The position numbers and the translations under genes were made by a program. From Thermoplasmatales archaeon ex4484_6 (GTDB lineage: Archaea; Thermoplasmatota; Penumbrarchaeia; Penumbrarchaeales; Penumbrarchaeaceae): a DNA stretch of 12,787 nucleotides. The number at the start of each line of letters is the position of its first letter. The stretch's first letter is position 1. The stretch covers positions 1 through 12,787 of the forward strand of contig NJDO01000047.1 in NCBI GenBank assembly GCA_002254385.1. Reading direction: 5' to 3'. Below are positions 5,768 to 12,787 of the stretch, in pieces. The notes beneath the pieces are model-generated. The model was not told the origin of the DNA. It saw only the letters and a program-made list of their open reading frames with translations, and made no database searches.

Positions 5768-8293
5768 CGGACCCGCCTGTATCGTCTGCTGAGGTGCCGC
5801 AGTGGGCCTGTATCTCACCTGGCTCAGTGTGGGATGTTTTGCATAGATCTGCAGTTTCTTCCTTCTCCTTCTTCTTGCCATCCCTACAAGGAATATCGAA
5901 CCGAGTATCACGAAGATGAGTATAATGGCCAGGATCACCAGGATCCTGACGACGTCCCCTCCGCTGGAGGTTCCCGTGGTGACCCCTCCGGATGGGCTGA
6001 TGTCGATCTTCAGGTCCACGCTTCCCTCGGCGGATGCGCCTGCCCTGTCGTAGACCAGGACCTTGATCCGGTATATGCCGTTCTCCAGGGAGCCGGGAAG
6101 GTTCACCGAGAGGGTATATATACCGTCCCCCGAGACATTGTCCGGTGATATCCCGTCATCCTTCATCTCCTCGCCCGTGGATCCCCCCAGTGTGGACAGG
6201 TCGGCTACCACGTTCTCGATGTCGTCGAGTCCGTCCATATCCTCGACCCTGCATCTCAGGACGATCTCCGTTCCGGTGTTGTTCCGGTCTATGACATCGG
6301 GGTCGATGGAAAGCAGAAGGATGAACGGGGGTGAGTTCCCCGTGTCGCTGACGATCGTGATCCTGAGGTCCCTGGTATCGGACCCGCCCTTCCCGTCCGA
6401 GACCGTTACGGATACCGTATCGACTCCCTCCCTGTCGGGAGCCTTGTAGGTGACCTCTTCACCGCTGCCGGATATCGATCCGAGGATGGCCCTGTAGTCG
6501 TAATCCAGTTCGTCACCGTCCTGGTCCACCGCGACCACGGTCAACCTGGTGCTCTCCCCGATCTCAAGTCTGCTCTTCTCCGAGTCAAAGGATGTGATGA
6601 GGGGGGGTCTGTTCGGAGCTCCCTCCGTCACCTCCACCTTGGTTCTCTGCTGATCCGAGGAACCCGACGGATCGGTCACCGTCACGAGAAATGAATAATT
6701 GCCCGGTTCCGCCGGAGCTGTCCACTGCCATGTCGGTCCGCTTCCGTTGTAGATTCCGGATTCCACTTCCAGTTCATATGAGAGCGGGTCCTCGTCCGGA
6801 TCGATCGCTGTCACCTTGAGGGTGACAATGGAACCCGTGGTGGTCCTTTCGGGTTGTGCCGTGAACGACCTTATCTGGGGCCTGTGGTTGGACCCCGAAT
6901 AGGATCTCGCCTCCGAGACCGCGGAAAAGGCGTCGAGCATCCCCCACCCGACCTGGAAGTTGTAGGTGTCGGATATCTCCGGATAGGATGGATCCCCCAT
7001 ACCTTCGGCGGTGAGATGCAGAATGGTCTTCAGGGGATTGCTCCGGTTGTTCGGTCTCAGGTTCCGGTTGGCCTCGAGCATACATGCGATTGTGCCCGAA
7101 ACGTGCGGTGCGGCAAAGGAGGTGCCCGAACCCTGTGCCATCCCGGACGCGGGTTGAAGACCGGATGTCCGTGAATACAGGGCGAAGTGGAGGGATACGC
7201 ACGGAGCGCTCACATCGGGTCTGAGCTCGTCATATACGTCACCATCACCGTCATCGGTCCTGGGTCCCGTTGTGGAGAGTGGCCATGGTTCATCGTCGCT
7301 CCTGTCTATGGTGCCCTTGTGATCGATCCCCCCCGCCACGATCACCCTGTCGGGCCATGAGGTGGCGGTCTGATCCTCGTAGGAGCCCCCGCTGTTGCCT
7401 GCCGCCAGCACCACGGGGATCCCTTCCCCGACAAGATTGTCGAGGGCCCTGGCAACGGCACCGTCGCCCGGACCGATCCCAAGACTTATGGAAACCACAT
7501 CGATCCCGTTGAATCCCGAGCCCCAATCGTGGTCCCTGTGATCGCTCACCCACTGCAGCGCCGAAAGGAGTTCGTTGGAGAACGGGTTGAGGTCCAGGTT
7601 CAGTGAGTTGACCACCTTGAGATCTATGAGACCGGCATCGGGAGCCGTGCCCACGGTACCATTGATATCCCTTCCGAGGGCAATGGATGCCACGCCCGTT
7701 CCGTGTCCGGACCTGTCATCGGGGTCGAACGTCCCGTCGCGGGGCGTGAGAGGGGTTGCCGGAAGGGTGAAATCGGCCCCGGCCACGAAGGAGCCGTCGA
7801 GAAGCGGATGTTCGTTATCGACCCCAGTGTCGATTATGGCAATGGTGACCCCCTTTCCGGTGAATCCCAGATCGTGCGCGGTCTTCGGCGAGTATTCCGC
7901 CGAAGGAGCTGCCTTCACGGCCGGGACGGATGTGTCCATCATCGGTACCGGTGGGATCTGCCTCTCTATGACCAGGACACCTTTGCAGTCAAGGAGCTTC
8001 TTCATATCCTCCATGTCGGGGAGGACGGCTGTCACCGCCGTCACGATCGTGAAGGTGTCCTGCACCTCTCCTCCCGTCTCCGTTATCCTTCGGACGATCC
8101 CGGGAACATCACCCGAGGAGGAGGCGTGGATGATGACGTGGAAGGGGCCTTCACCCGAGAATCCGTCATCGATTCCGTCGTGGTCCCTGTCAAAGGAATA
8201 AACTCCATGGGTTCCTTCCTCTGCTCCGTCAACCTTTAATCCGGTGATGATGAGCATGGCAGCAGCGAGCAGAATTGCGATCTTCCCTTTCAT
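5726..8293 (-). CDS. Membrane-anchored subtilisin-like (S8) serine protease with Ig/PKD-like domains
   Basis: This 855-aa exported protease has a signal peptide (about 1-23), then a calcium-loop-like D35-x-D37-x-D39-GIDD motif, and a propeptide-like region to about 130. The S8 catalytic domain (about 135-460) has catalytic D155 in DTGVD, H197 in GHGTGVAS, oxyanion N300 in AAGNSG, and nucleophile S392 in GTSFAAPHVSG. All are intact. Three beta-sandwich domains follow at about 470-557, 560-648 and 655-766. A membrane helix (about 782-804) is followed by a basic RRRRRKK stretch and a roughly 45-residue cytoplasmic tail. The active site therefore faces outside. The ATG at 8293 has a GGGTGA site (8300-8305). 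It lies 28 bp after the stop of an unrecognised membrane protein on the same strand, so they are probably co-transcribed. Substrate unknown; surface-protein maturation or peptide scavenging are plausible inferences. Confidence 0.95.
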   Translation of the reverse strand: MKGKIAILLAAAMLIITGLKVDGAEEGTHGVYSFDRDHDGIDDGFSGEGPFHVIIHASSSGDVPGIVRRITETGGEVQDTFTIVTAVTAVLPDMEDMKKLLDCKGVLVIERQIPPVPMMDTSVPAVKAAPSAEYSPKTAHDLGFTGKGVTIAIIDTGVDNEHPLLDGSFVAGADFTLPATPLTPRDGTFDPDDRSGHGTGVASIALGRDINGTVGTAPDAGLIDLKVVNSLNLDLNPFSNELLSALQWVSDHRDHDWGSGFNGIDVVSISLGIGPGDGAVARALDNLVGEGIPVVLAAGNSGGSYEDQTATSWPDRVIVAGGIDHKGTIDRSDDEPWPLSTTGPRTDDGDGDVYDELRPDVSAPCVSLHFALYSRTSGLQPASGMAQGSGTSFAAPHVSGTIACMLEANRNLRPNNRSNPLKTILHLTAEGMGDPSYPEISDTYNFQVGWGMLDAFSAVSEARSYSGSNHRPQIRSFTAQPERTTTGSIVTLKVTAIDPDEDPLSYELEVESGIYNGSGPTWQWTAPAEPGNYSFLVTVTDPSGSSDQQRTKVEVTEGAPNRPPLITSFDSEKSRLEIGESTRLTVVAVDQDGDELDYDYRAILGSISGSGEEVTYKAPDREGVDTVSVTVSDGKGGSDTRDLRITIVSDTGNSPPFILLLSIDPDVIDRNNTGTEIVLRCRVEDMDGLDDIENVVADLSTLGGSTGEEMKDDGISPDNVSGDGIYTLSVNLPGSLENGIYRIKVLVYDRAGASAEGSVDLKIDISPSGGVTTGTSSGGDVVRILVILAIILIFVILGSIFLVGMARRRRRKKLQIYAKHPTLSQVRYRPTAAPQQTIQAGPSSEGPKFSIVSGR

Positions 8294-8299
8294 GTCCGG

Positions 8300-8305
8300 T
8301 CACCC
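8300..8305 (-). promoter_or_regulatory. Ribosome-binding site of the S8 protease gene
   Basis: GGGTGA on the minus strand lies 6 nt before the ATG at 8293, within the 28-bp spacer after the upstream gene. It supports this start, which also places the signal peptide exactly at the N-terminus. Confidence 0.6.
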
Positions 8306-8321
8306 AGTCCTGAGATGAAAC

Positions 8322-8918
8322 TCATTGATTTTCCGCCAGATATTCGGGCTCCACGACAAGAGATCTCAACTTAACCAGTCTGGAGGAGCCCACGGGGATG
8401 AACGTCTCACCGTATATTCCCCCCTCGACCTCTGACGGATACGTTATGATGGTCCTTTTCTGCTCCTCCTTCGCGGGTCCTGGAGCGGGCTTTGTGCCCT
8501 TTCCCCTGCCTGCGGGTTCTATGGGGGGTTGTGTCGGAGGTTTGAACCGGGGAGCTGCCGGGGTCTTCCGGGGTTGGACCGGTCTGAACCGCGACCCTTC
8601 CCCGGCAGGTCCCGTCCGCGGCCGTACGGCCGGGGAGGGCCTTCCGGCGGGATCTCCCCCGGAAAGGAGTTTGTACAGCAGGATGATGAGGAACAGGGCA
8701 AGAAGAACACCCCCGATCACGAGTCGTATGTCCGGGGGTATCTTGTCGTCAAGGGCATCTCCGATGCTGCTGATATACAGAGGAGCCAGAATAAAAGCCC
8801 CGACGTACAGGGAATAGATCAGCAGGAGAACGATCGGGAGCGTCGGTAAACCATTCCGCTTGGCGGGAACGGCTCCCCTGACTGCCGCTCCATCCCCGGA
8901 AAACCTCTGGTGGGCCAT
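8322..8918 (-). CDS. Unrecognised two-helix membrane protein with basic Pro-rich linker
   Basis: This 198-aa protein matches no family I can name. A short polar N-terminus precedes two strongly hydrophobic helices (about 25-50 and 65-85). A Pro/Arg/Gly/Ala-rich linker rich in basic residues (about 87-150) follows, then a compact C-terminal segment (about 156-192) with TYPSEVEGGIYGETFIPVG and VKLRSLVV, which looks like a folded beta-rich module. Two helices imply that both termini share one side; the basic linker suggests the cytoplasm. The ATG at 8918 is preferred over the GTG at 8927 because the GGGTGGG sequence containing that GTG fits as its ribosome-binding site. It is the first gene of a likely two-gene operon with the S8 protease (28-bp gap), so a role in protease export, anchoring or regulation is possible but unproven. 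Confidence 0.8.
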   Translation of the reverse strand: MAHQRFSGDGAAVRGAVPAKRNGLPTLPIVLLLIYSLYVGAFILAPLYISSIGDALDDKIPPDIRLVIGGVLLALFLIILLYKLLSGGDPAGRPSPAVRPRTGPAGEGSRFRPVQPRKTPAAPRFKPPTQPPIEPAGRGKGTKPAPGPAKEEQKRTIITYPSEVEGGIYGETFIPVGSSRLVKLRSLVVEPEYLAENQ

Positions 8919-8968
8919 CGGTCCCACCCAAACAACTGAGGAGTTTTAAACGTTTCGAGAAGTGATCC
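8919..8968. promoter_or_regulatory. Divergent promoter region upstream of carS and the two-helix membrane protein gene
   Basis: This 50-bp spacer contains one AT-rich patch, GTTTTAAAC (8943-8951), overlapping a perfect AAACGTTT palindrome (8948-8955). TTTTAAA lies about 22 nt before the carS ATG and about 29 nt before the ATG at 8918. Transcripts in both directions would start at or very near the start codon, i.e. leaderless or nearly so. GTGAT at 8962-8966 is only 2 nt from the carS ATG, too close for a normal ribosome-binding site. Confidence 0.4.
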
Positions 8969-9607
8969 ATGCCGGAATGGAGAAAGATTATATCCGATGG
9001 GAAATCTGACCAACGGATGTCCGGATGGACGGTGCTGCTCCATTTGCTTCTGGACCTCCTGAGAATCGTGGTCACACTTCTGCCGGCCATGACGGCGAAC
9101 ACCTTCGCTCCCTTTCTGGGCGGGGGGCCTCCGGTCGATATGGGTTTGACAAGAAGGGACGGGAGGAGATTTCTGGGGGACGGGAAGACATGGAGAGGTC
9201 TCCTGGGGGGCTCCATATGTGCATCCATCCTCGGTTTCGTTCTGCTGATCCTTCTCCATTTTCTCGGTCTAAGCAGTATGGAGAACGGACTTTGGGGGAA
9301 GTTCCCGGTGAGTCTTCTCATCATTCCATCCCTTGCCTTCGGCTCGCTCTTCGGTGACATGCTGGGAAGCTTCGTCAAGAGGGCATTGGGAAGACCCAGG
9401 GGGGCGAAGACCCCACTCCTAGACCAGTGGGATTACGTAATCGGAGCATTCATCTTCATCCTTCCGTTCTATCCCTGGTGGTATGATTCGTTCATCTCCG
9501 GCGGGTCATGGATCGCACTCCTGCTTTTCCTCTTCGTTGCATGGGCCGCCCATCAGGTTGCGAACCGGATAGGATATGCCATAGGTGTCAAGAAAGAGCC
9601 CTGGTAG
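8969..9607 (+). CDS. carS: CDP-archaeol synthase CarS
   Basis: This 212-aa integral membrane enzyme activates unsaturated archaeol phosphate (digeranylgeranylglyceryl phosphate) with CTP to give CDP-archaeol, the branch point for polar head-group attachment in archaeal lipids. Family motifs are clear: TANTFAPFLGGGPPVDMG (42-59), DGRRFLGDGKTWRG (64-77), a GD(129-130)-MLGSFVKR segment leading to LLDQWDYVIGA (150-160), and the C-terminal H195-x-x-x-N199 to VKKEPW. Membrane helices lie at about 20-40, 80-100, 112-130, 155-172 and 180-197. It is somewhat longer than usual because of an N-terminal extension of about 20 residues before the first helix. The ATG at 8969 is the furthest-upstream plausible start, and the ATG at 9017 is a possible alternative that removes most of the extension. 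It is divergent from the two-helix membrane protein gene. Confidence 0.95.
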   Translation: MPEWRKIISDGKSDQRMSGWTVLLHLLLDLLRIVVTLLPAMTANTFAPFLGGGPPVDMGLTRRDGRRFLGDGKTWRGLLGGSICASILGFVLLILLHFLGLSSMENGLWGKFPVSLLIIPSLAFGSLFGDMLGSFVKRALGRPRGAKTPLLDQWDYVIGAFIFILPFYPWWYDSFISGGSWIALLLFLFVAWAAHQVANRIGYAIGVKKEPW

Positions 9608-9650
9608 ATACGCCGAACGGAGCCAGTATGCCTTCGGGAACGGAAAAACC

Positions 9651-9658
9651 ATAAATAT
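9651..9658 (+). promoter_or_regulatory. Probable TATA box of the YdjM/DUF457-type gene
   Basis: ATAAATAT, preceded by the purine-rich GGAAAAACC, lies about 31-38 nt upstream of the ATG at 9689 within the 81-bp gap after carS. It would give a start point close to 9680 and a very short leader. This suggests a separate transcript from carS. Confidence 0.5.
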
Positions 9659-9688
9659 GACCGAGCCGCATCCGTATTCGGGGATGGT

Positions 9689-10237
9689 ATGCCCAGATGG
9701 GAGGTTCATATTTCCGTCGGATGTATGGCCGTTCTGGTGATCTTCACGGGATGGTTCCTGGCTCTCCCTCAGGGTATCCCATCGCCGTGGCATCCTCCCG
9801 GGGCCCTCGAGATCCTTCCTCCGCTGCTGATGGGTGCCGCGGGCCTGCTTCTCGCATCCGTCCTCCCCGATATGGATGGCAGGGGAAAGATAAGGTGGAC
9901 CATGGGCCCCGTTCTGGGCATCTTCGCCCTGGCCCCTCCCGTTCTTGCCACACTTTCGAGGGACGGGCCCTACCCGATGCTCGATTTTGTCTGGAACCCG
10001 GGCTCCAGGCTGTTTCTCGTTGTTTGCGCCGCGGGCCTGCTCCTGCCCCATCTCCCCTTCAAACACAGGGGATCCATCCATTCCGTTCCGGCGGCTTTCC
10101 TGGCAGGGACCGTGTGGATGCTCTACAATATCCATACCGGTTTTCTCACGACCCAGGGTTCCATCCTGGCAGGTGCGATGGTTGTCGTGGGATACCTTTG
10201 GCACCTCTCACTCGACGGGAAGCTCGCCGCCGGTTAG
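9689..10237 (+). CDS. YdjM/DUF457-type membrane protein, putative metal-dependent hydrolase
   Basis: This 182-aa protein has four or five membrane helices and the polar motifs of the YdjM/DUF457 family: H7 near the N-terminus, P-D61-M-D63 after a hydrophobic helix, H126-R-G-x-x-H131-S, and GYLWH172-x-x-x-D176 at the C-terminus. These His and Asp residues form the metal site proposed for the family. Members are called membrane-bound metal-dependent hydrolases by homology, but substrates are poorly known. It lies 81 bp after carS with its own TATA-like element, so a link to lipid metabolism is only suggested by position. Its last codons overlap by 30 bp the 3' end of the convergent surface-protein gene. 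The start at 9689 places H7 in its usual N-terminal position. Confidence 0.8.
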   Translation: MPRWEVHISVGCMAVLVIFTGWFLALPQGIPSPWHPPGALEILPPLLMGAAGLLLASVLPDMDGRGKIRWTMGPVLGIFALAPPVLATLSRDGPYPMLDFVWNPGSRLFLVVCAAGLLLPHLPFKHRGSIHSVPAAFLAGTVWMLYNIHTGFLTTQGSILAGAMVVVGYLWHLSLDGKLAAG

Positions 10238-12787
10238 GTCCTCGTCAAGCACCTCGGCCTCGACCACTCCGGAGGTCCCGTATCCGCCGGATATGTGTTC
10301 CGGAACCGCTGCGGTGCGGGTTCTTCTCCGGAAGAGGATGAGCAAAGGTAATGAAAGCAGTAATATCACGAGCAGGATGACGCCGGAAACGGCAAGTGCC
10401 GTCCCGGCTCCTCCCTTTTCCACCGACCCGGCAGCAGAGGAACCCACGACCATCATTTCCTCCGTCCTTCTGTCCAGCACCTTTCCGTCCGGGGATGAGA
10501 CAGTGAACGTTATATCGTAATTGCCGGGAACGGCGGGGGCTCTGAATTCCGCCGAGTATATACCGTCGCCCATGATACGGTCCCCCCCTTTGCCGTCATC
10601 CATGAGCTCCATGGAGCCGTTGGTCCCCTCATCAACAAACATGCCGGATTCGGCCCTCACGGCCACCTTCACCCTCGAATCCACCTCGACTTCCACATGC
10701 ACCGTTTCATCCGGTTCCGGGTCCTTCGGGTCTATCGTGACCAGCATGTGCAGGGAATGGATAACCTCGACATCATGGAAACCGACATCGGACCTTCCCT
10801 GGCCGTCCGTAGCCTGGACGAAAATGCGGTATGTTCCCGGCTCCAGGTCGGGCGCCACATCGAACCCCGCGGTGTAGATGCCGTCCCCCTTCTCTCTGTC
10901 GAGACCCTCACCCAGGTCGTTCATGGGGATGTTCGCACCTCCTCCCATCGATGAAAGGTCCGCCTGCACGGTCAGGATGTCGCCCGGCATGTCGGCATCC
11001 CTTACATCGGCGGATATCATCATGTAGACCGATGTCCCCTCTATTATGACATCGGGATCTACCATGAATGAGATTATCTCCGGGTCGGAGTTCAAGTTCA
11101 CCACCTCCACCCCGCATGTCGCCGTTTGCGAGTATTTTTCACCATCAAAGGCCCTTGCCATTATGAGATAGTCTCCGTCCGGTGTTCCGCGGGTATCCCA
11201 GTGAAACTCCCATTCCTCGTCTCCGGCGGCCCGTGTCCATTCCACAACGGTGGAGTTGTCCTCCTCTTTGGAGATCTTCACCTCGACCATTATCACCGAC
11301 ACATCATCATCCGCGGTGCCCCTGATCGTTTGATCTCCCGAGATCCTCTGTCCATCCTCGCAGAGGATTTCCACCGTGGGGGGGAAATTGTAGTCCGACG
11401 GTCTGACCGTGACCTTCAGCGTATCGGATGACCAGACACCGTCATCGTCCCTTGCCTCGAAGAGAACGGTGTATCCTCCCTCCTCACCGTAACCCGGATA
11501 GGTGAAGGAATACGCATCCGCCCCCTCAGCTTCAAATACCGAATCCCCGTCCACATCCCAGCGGAGGAGCGATATCTCCCCGTCCTCGTCGGACGCGGTT
11601 CCGGAGAAGGTGACCGGGGAATTCACCCTCACCTCCATGTCCGCCCCGGCATCGACCTCGGGAGGGACATCCTCGGGAAAATAGTAGAGATACTCGACGA
11701 ACGAACCGTCATTCCCGGTTGCAACGACAGTGCCGTCGGAATCGGATGATGCGCCGAGGGAGAGTGAGAGCACCCAGTCCGCCTTGATCCTCACCTCCTC
11801 TATCTCGATATCGACCTGAAGGATCGTTCTGCCCATGCCGAGGTCCTTCTCCCCTGAAGAGGTTGCCGAGAGAACGTCCCCCGAGGAAACCTCCACCCGG
11901 TACTGGAATGACCCGGGAGAGGGCGAATCGATGATGAGCCCCATGCTTATCAGTGAATGGAGGACGCGTGTCCTCTCGAAGGGTGTGGTCGTCCATGTTC
12001 CGATATCCGTGATCTCTGCGGAAACATTCACGCTCCCGGAAGCTCCAGGTTCCGGAGAGAGGGTGAGGTCATCGTTCATGTAGAGGACCTCTTTCAGGGA
12101 TGACACCCCGGTAACGTTGATATTGACCCCTGCGTCGTTCGTCGATCTGGCTCCTCCGTTGTCCCTCACCACCAGCGAAGCCGTGAACGATCCGCCGACA
12201 GCGTATCTGTGCTCCACGATGGAGCTGTTCACCCACCCGGTGGATATCCCGTCCCCGAAATCGAACAGGTAGGATACCACGTTTCCACCCCTGAGATTCG
12301 TGTCCGTGGATGAAGAGCCGTCGAAGGTGAACCTGGTCGTGGTGGTCCCCTCGGAGGGATCCACCTCCAGTCTGGCAATCGGAGGGGGGTTGAAACCCTT
12401 TACCGTTATCGGCCTCTCCGCGCTGTTGTTGTCCTCGTTCGTCTCGGTGATGAAATCGTCGGGGTCCGCAATGGCCGTGATCGTATGGACCCCCGGGTTT
12501 GCCTCCCATGTGAAACCTGCAAGTGCGTAATCATCCGCCTCCACCCGGACGCGGGTTTCCCCAATGACCTCTCCGGTCCTTTCGGGTCCGTCGATCAACC
12601 GGATCAGGGCATCATCAGCGGTCCTTGACCCGGTGTTGTTCACCCTGACAGTGATATCGATGACGTCCCCGGAATCCGGAACGTTGTCCGAGAACCAGAT
12701 GGCAAAGGGAACTATCGACAGGTCCGGGGGTGACTGTCCCCCGGAGATGTTGATAATGAGTGAATCATGCCCGTGTTCCATACCGTT
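10208..12787 (-). CDS. Large CARDB/PKD/Ig-type surface protein with C-terminal membrane anchor (5' partial)
   Basis: The frame remains open to the right edge and the visible N-terminus lacks a signal peptide and begins at a CARDB domain, so the true start is outside the window. Residues are counted from the Met codon at 12781 (857 aa onward). Domains in order: CARDB (about 18-127, ending D-DNNSAERPITVKG), PKD (about 132-224, with FDFGDG), an unassigned beta-rich domain (about 227-372), PKD (about 373-460), Ig-like (about 467-562), a domain (about 566-674) clearly similar to the last ectodomain of the S8 protease, and a related domain (about 677-779) with MGDGIYSAEF. A membrane helix (about 792-817) precedes RRRTR and an acidic tail of roughly 40 residues. 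Probably a glycosylated adhesin or envelope protein; no catalytic motif seen. Its 3' end overlaps the YdjM-type gene. Confidence 0.9.
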   Translation of the reverse strand, partial: NGMEHGHDSLIINISGGQSPPDLSIVPFAIWFSDNVPDSGDVIDITVRVNNTGSRTADDALIRLIDGPERTGEVIGETRVRVEADDYALAGFTWEANPGVHTITAIADPDDFITETNEDNNSAERPITVKGFNPPPIARLEVDPSEGTTTTRFTFDGSSSTDTNLRGGNVVSYLFDFGDGISTGWVNSSIVEHRYAVGGSFTASLVVRDNGGARSTNDAGVNINVTGVSSLKEVLYMNDDLTLSPEPGASGSVNVSAEITDIGTWTTTPFERTRVLHSLISMGLIIDSPSPGSFQYRVEVSSGDVLSATSSGEKDLGMGRTILQVDIEIEEVRIKADWVLSLSLGASSDSDGTVVATGNDGSFVEYLYYFPEDVPPEVDAGADMEVRVNSPVTFSGTASDEDGEISLLRWDVDGDSVFEAEGADAYSFTYPGYGEEGGYTVLFEARDDDGVWSSDTLKVTVRPSDYNFPPTVEILCEDGQRISGDQTIRGTADDDVSVIMVEVKISKEEDNSTVVEWTRAAGDEEWEFHWDTRGTPDGDYLIMARAFDGEKYSQTATCGVEVVNLNSDPEIISFMVDPDVIIEGTSVYMMISADVRDADMPGDILTVQADLSSMGGGANIPMNDLGEGLDREKGDGIYTAGFDVAPDLEPGTYRIFVQATDGQGRSDVGFHDVEVIHSLHMLVTIDPKDPEPDETVHVEVEVDSRVKVAVRAESGMFVDEGTNGSMELMDDGKGGDRIMGDGIYSAEFRAPAVPGNYDITFTVSSPDGKVLDRRTEEMMVVGSSAAGSVEKGGAGTALAVSGVILLVILLLSLPLLILFRRRTRTAAVPEHISGGYGTSGVVEAEVLDEDLTGGELPVE

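Noticed and set aside
7575..8239. Two plus-strand open frames antisense to the S8 protease
   Set aside because: They lie opposite the catalytic domain with intact Asp/His/Asn/Ser motifs and encode no recognisable domain.
9506..10204. Minus-strand open frame across carS and the YdjM-type gene
   Set aside because: The product is rich in Gly, Arg, His and Pro with no domain. Both plus-strand genes beneath it have strong family motifs.

Overview
The window looks archaeal and most resembles Thermoplasmata or a related euryarchaeal lineage. It carries CDP-archaeol synthase (carS), an archaeal-type tRNA 2'-O-methyltransferase and pseudouridine synthase pair, TATA-like promoter elements, GGTGAT-type Shine-Dalgarno motifs, and large PKD/CARDB/S8 exoproteins anchored by one C-terminal membrane helix. 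Base composition is moderately GC-rich and AGG/AGA arginine codons are common. Lineage is inferred from gene content only.

Layout. Bases 1-3510 (+) hold three tightly packed genes: the 3' part of a PKD-repeat membrane protein with a cytoplasmic zinc-ribbon tail, a secreted and C-terminally anchored seven-repeat kelch propeller (starting 1 base after the previous stop), and a small cysteine-rich four-helix membrane protein (TTG start overlapping the previous TGA). Bases 3513-4938 (-) hold a rubrerythrin-like diiron protein with its own promoter, and truA upstream of it on the same strand. truA is divergent from a trmJ-like gene (5003-5767, +); the 64-bp spacer contains one roughly symmetric AT-rich element. 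Bases 5726-8918 (-) form a likely two-gene unit: an unrecognised two-helix membrane protein followed by a membrane-anchored subtilisin-like protease. The protease gene overlaps the 3' end of trmJ by 42 bp, tail to tail. Bases 8969-9607 (+) are carS, followed by a YdjM/DUF457-type membrane protein (9689-10237, +). That gene overlaps by 30 bp the 3' end of a second large CARDB/PKD/Ig-type anchored surface protein, which enters from the right edge (10208 to beyond 12787, -).

How they fit together. Two themes alternate. One is housekeeping: tRNA anticodon-arm modification by TruA and TrmJ, archaeal lipid head-group activation by CarS, and oxidative-stress or iron handling by the rubrerythrin. The other is cell-surface proteins: three large N-out/C-in ectodomains with different cytoplasmic tails, a kelch propeller and an S8 protease. 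The surface genes probably contribute to the envelope, extracellular proteolysis or adhesion; no specific function is demonstrable from sequence.

Both window edges cut through PKD-type genes. No tRNA, rRNA, insertion sequence, CRISPR array or obvious horizontal-transfer boundary was seen. Coding density is very high: the largest non-coding gap is 124 bp (3969-4092), so no stretch over 300 bases lacks a gene.
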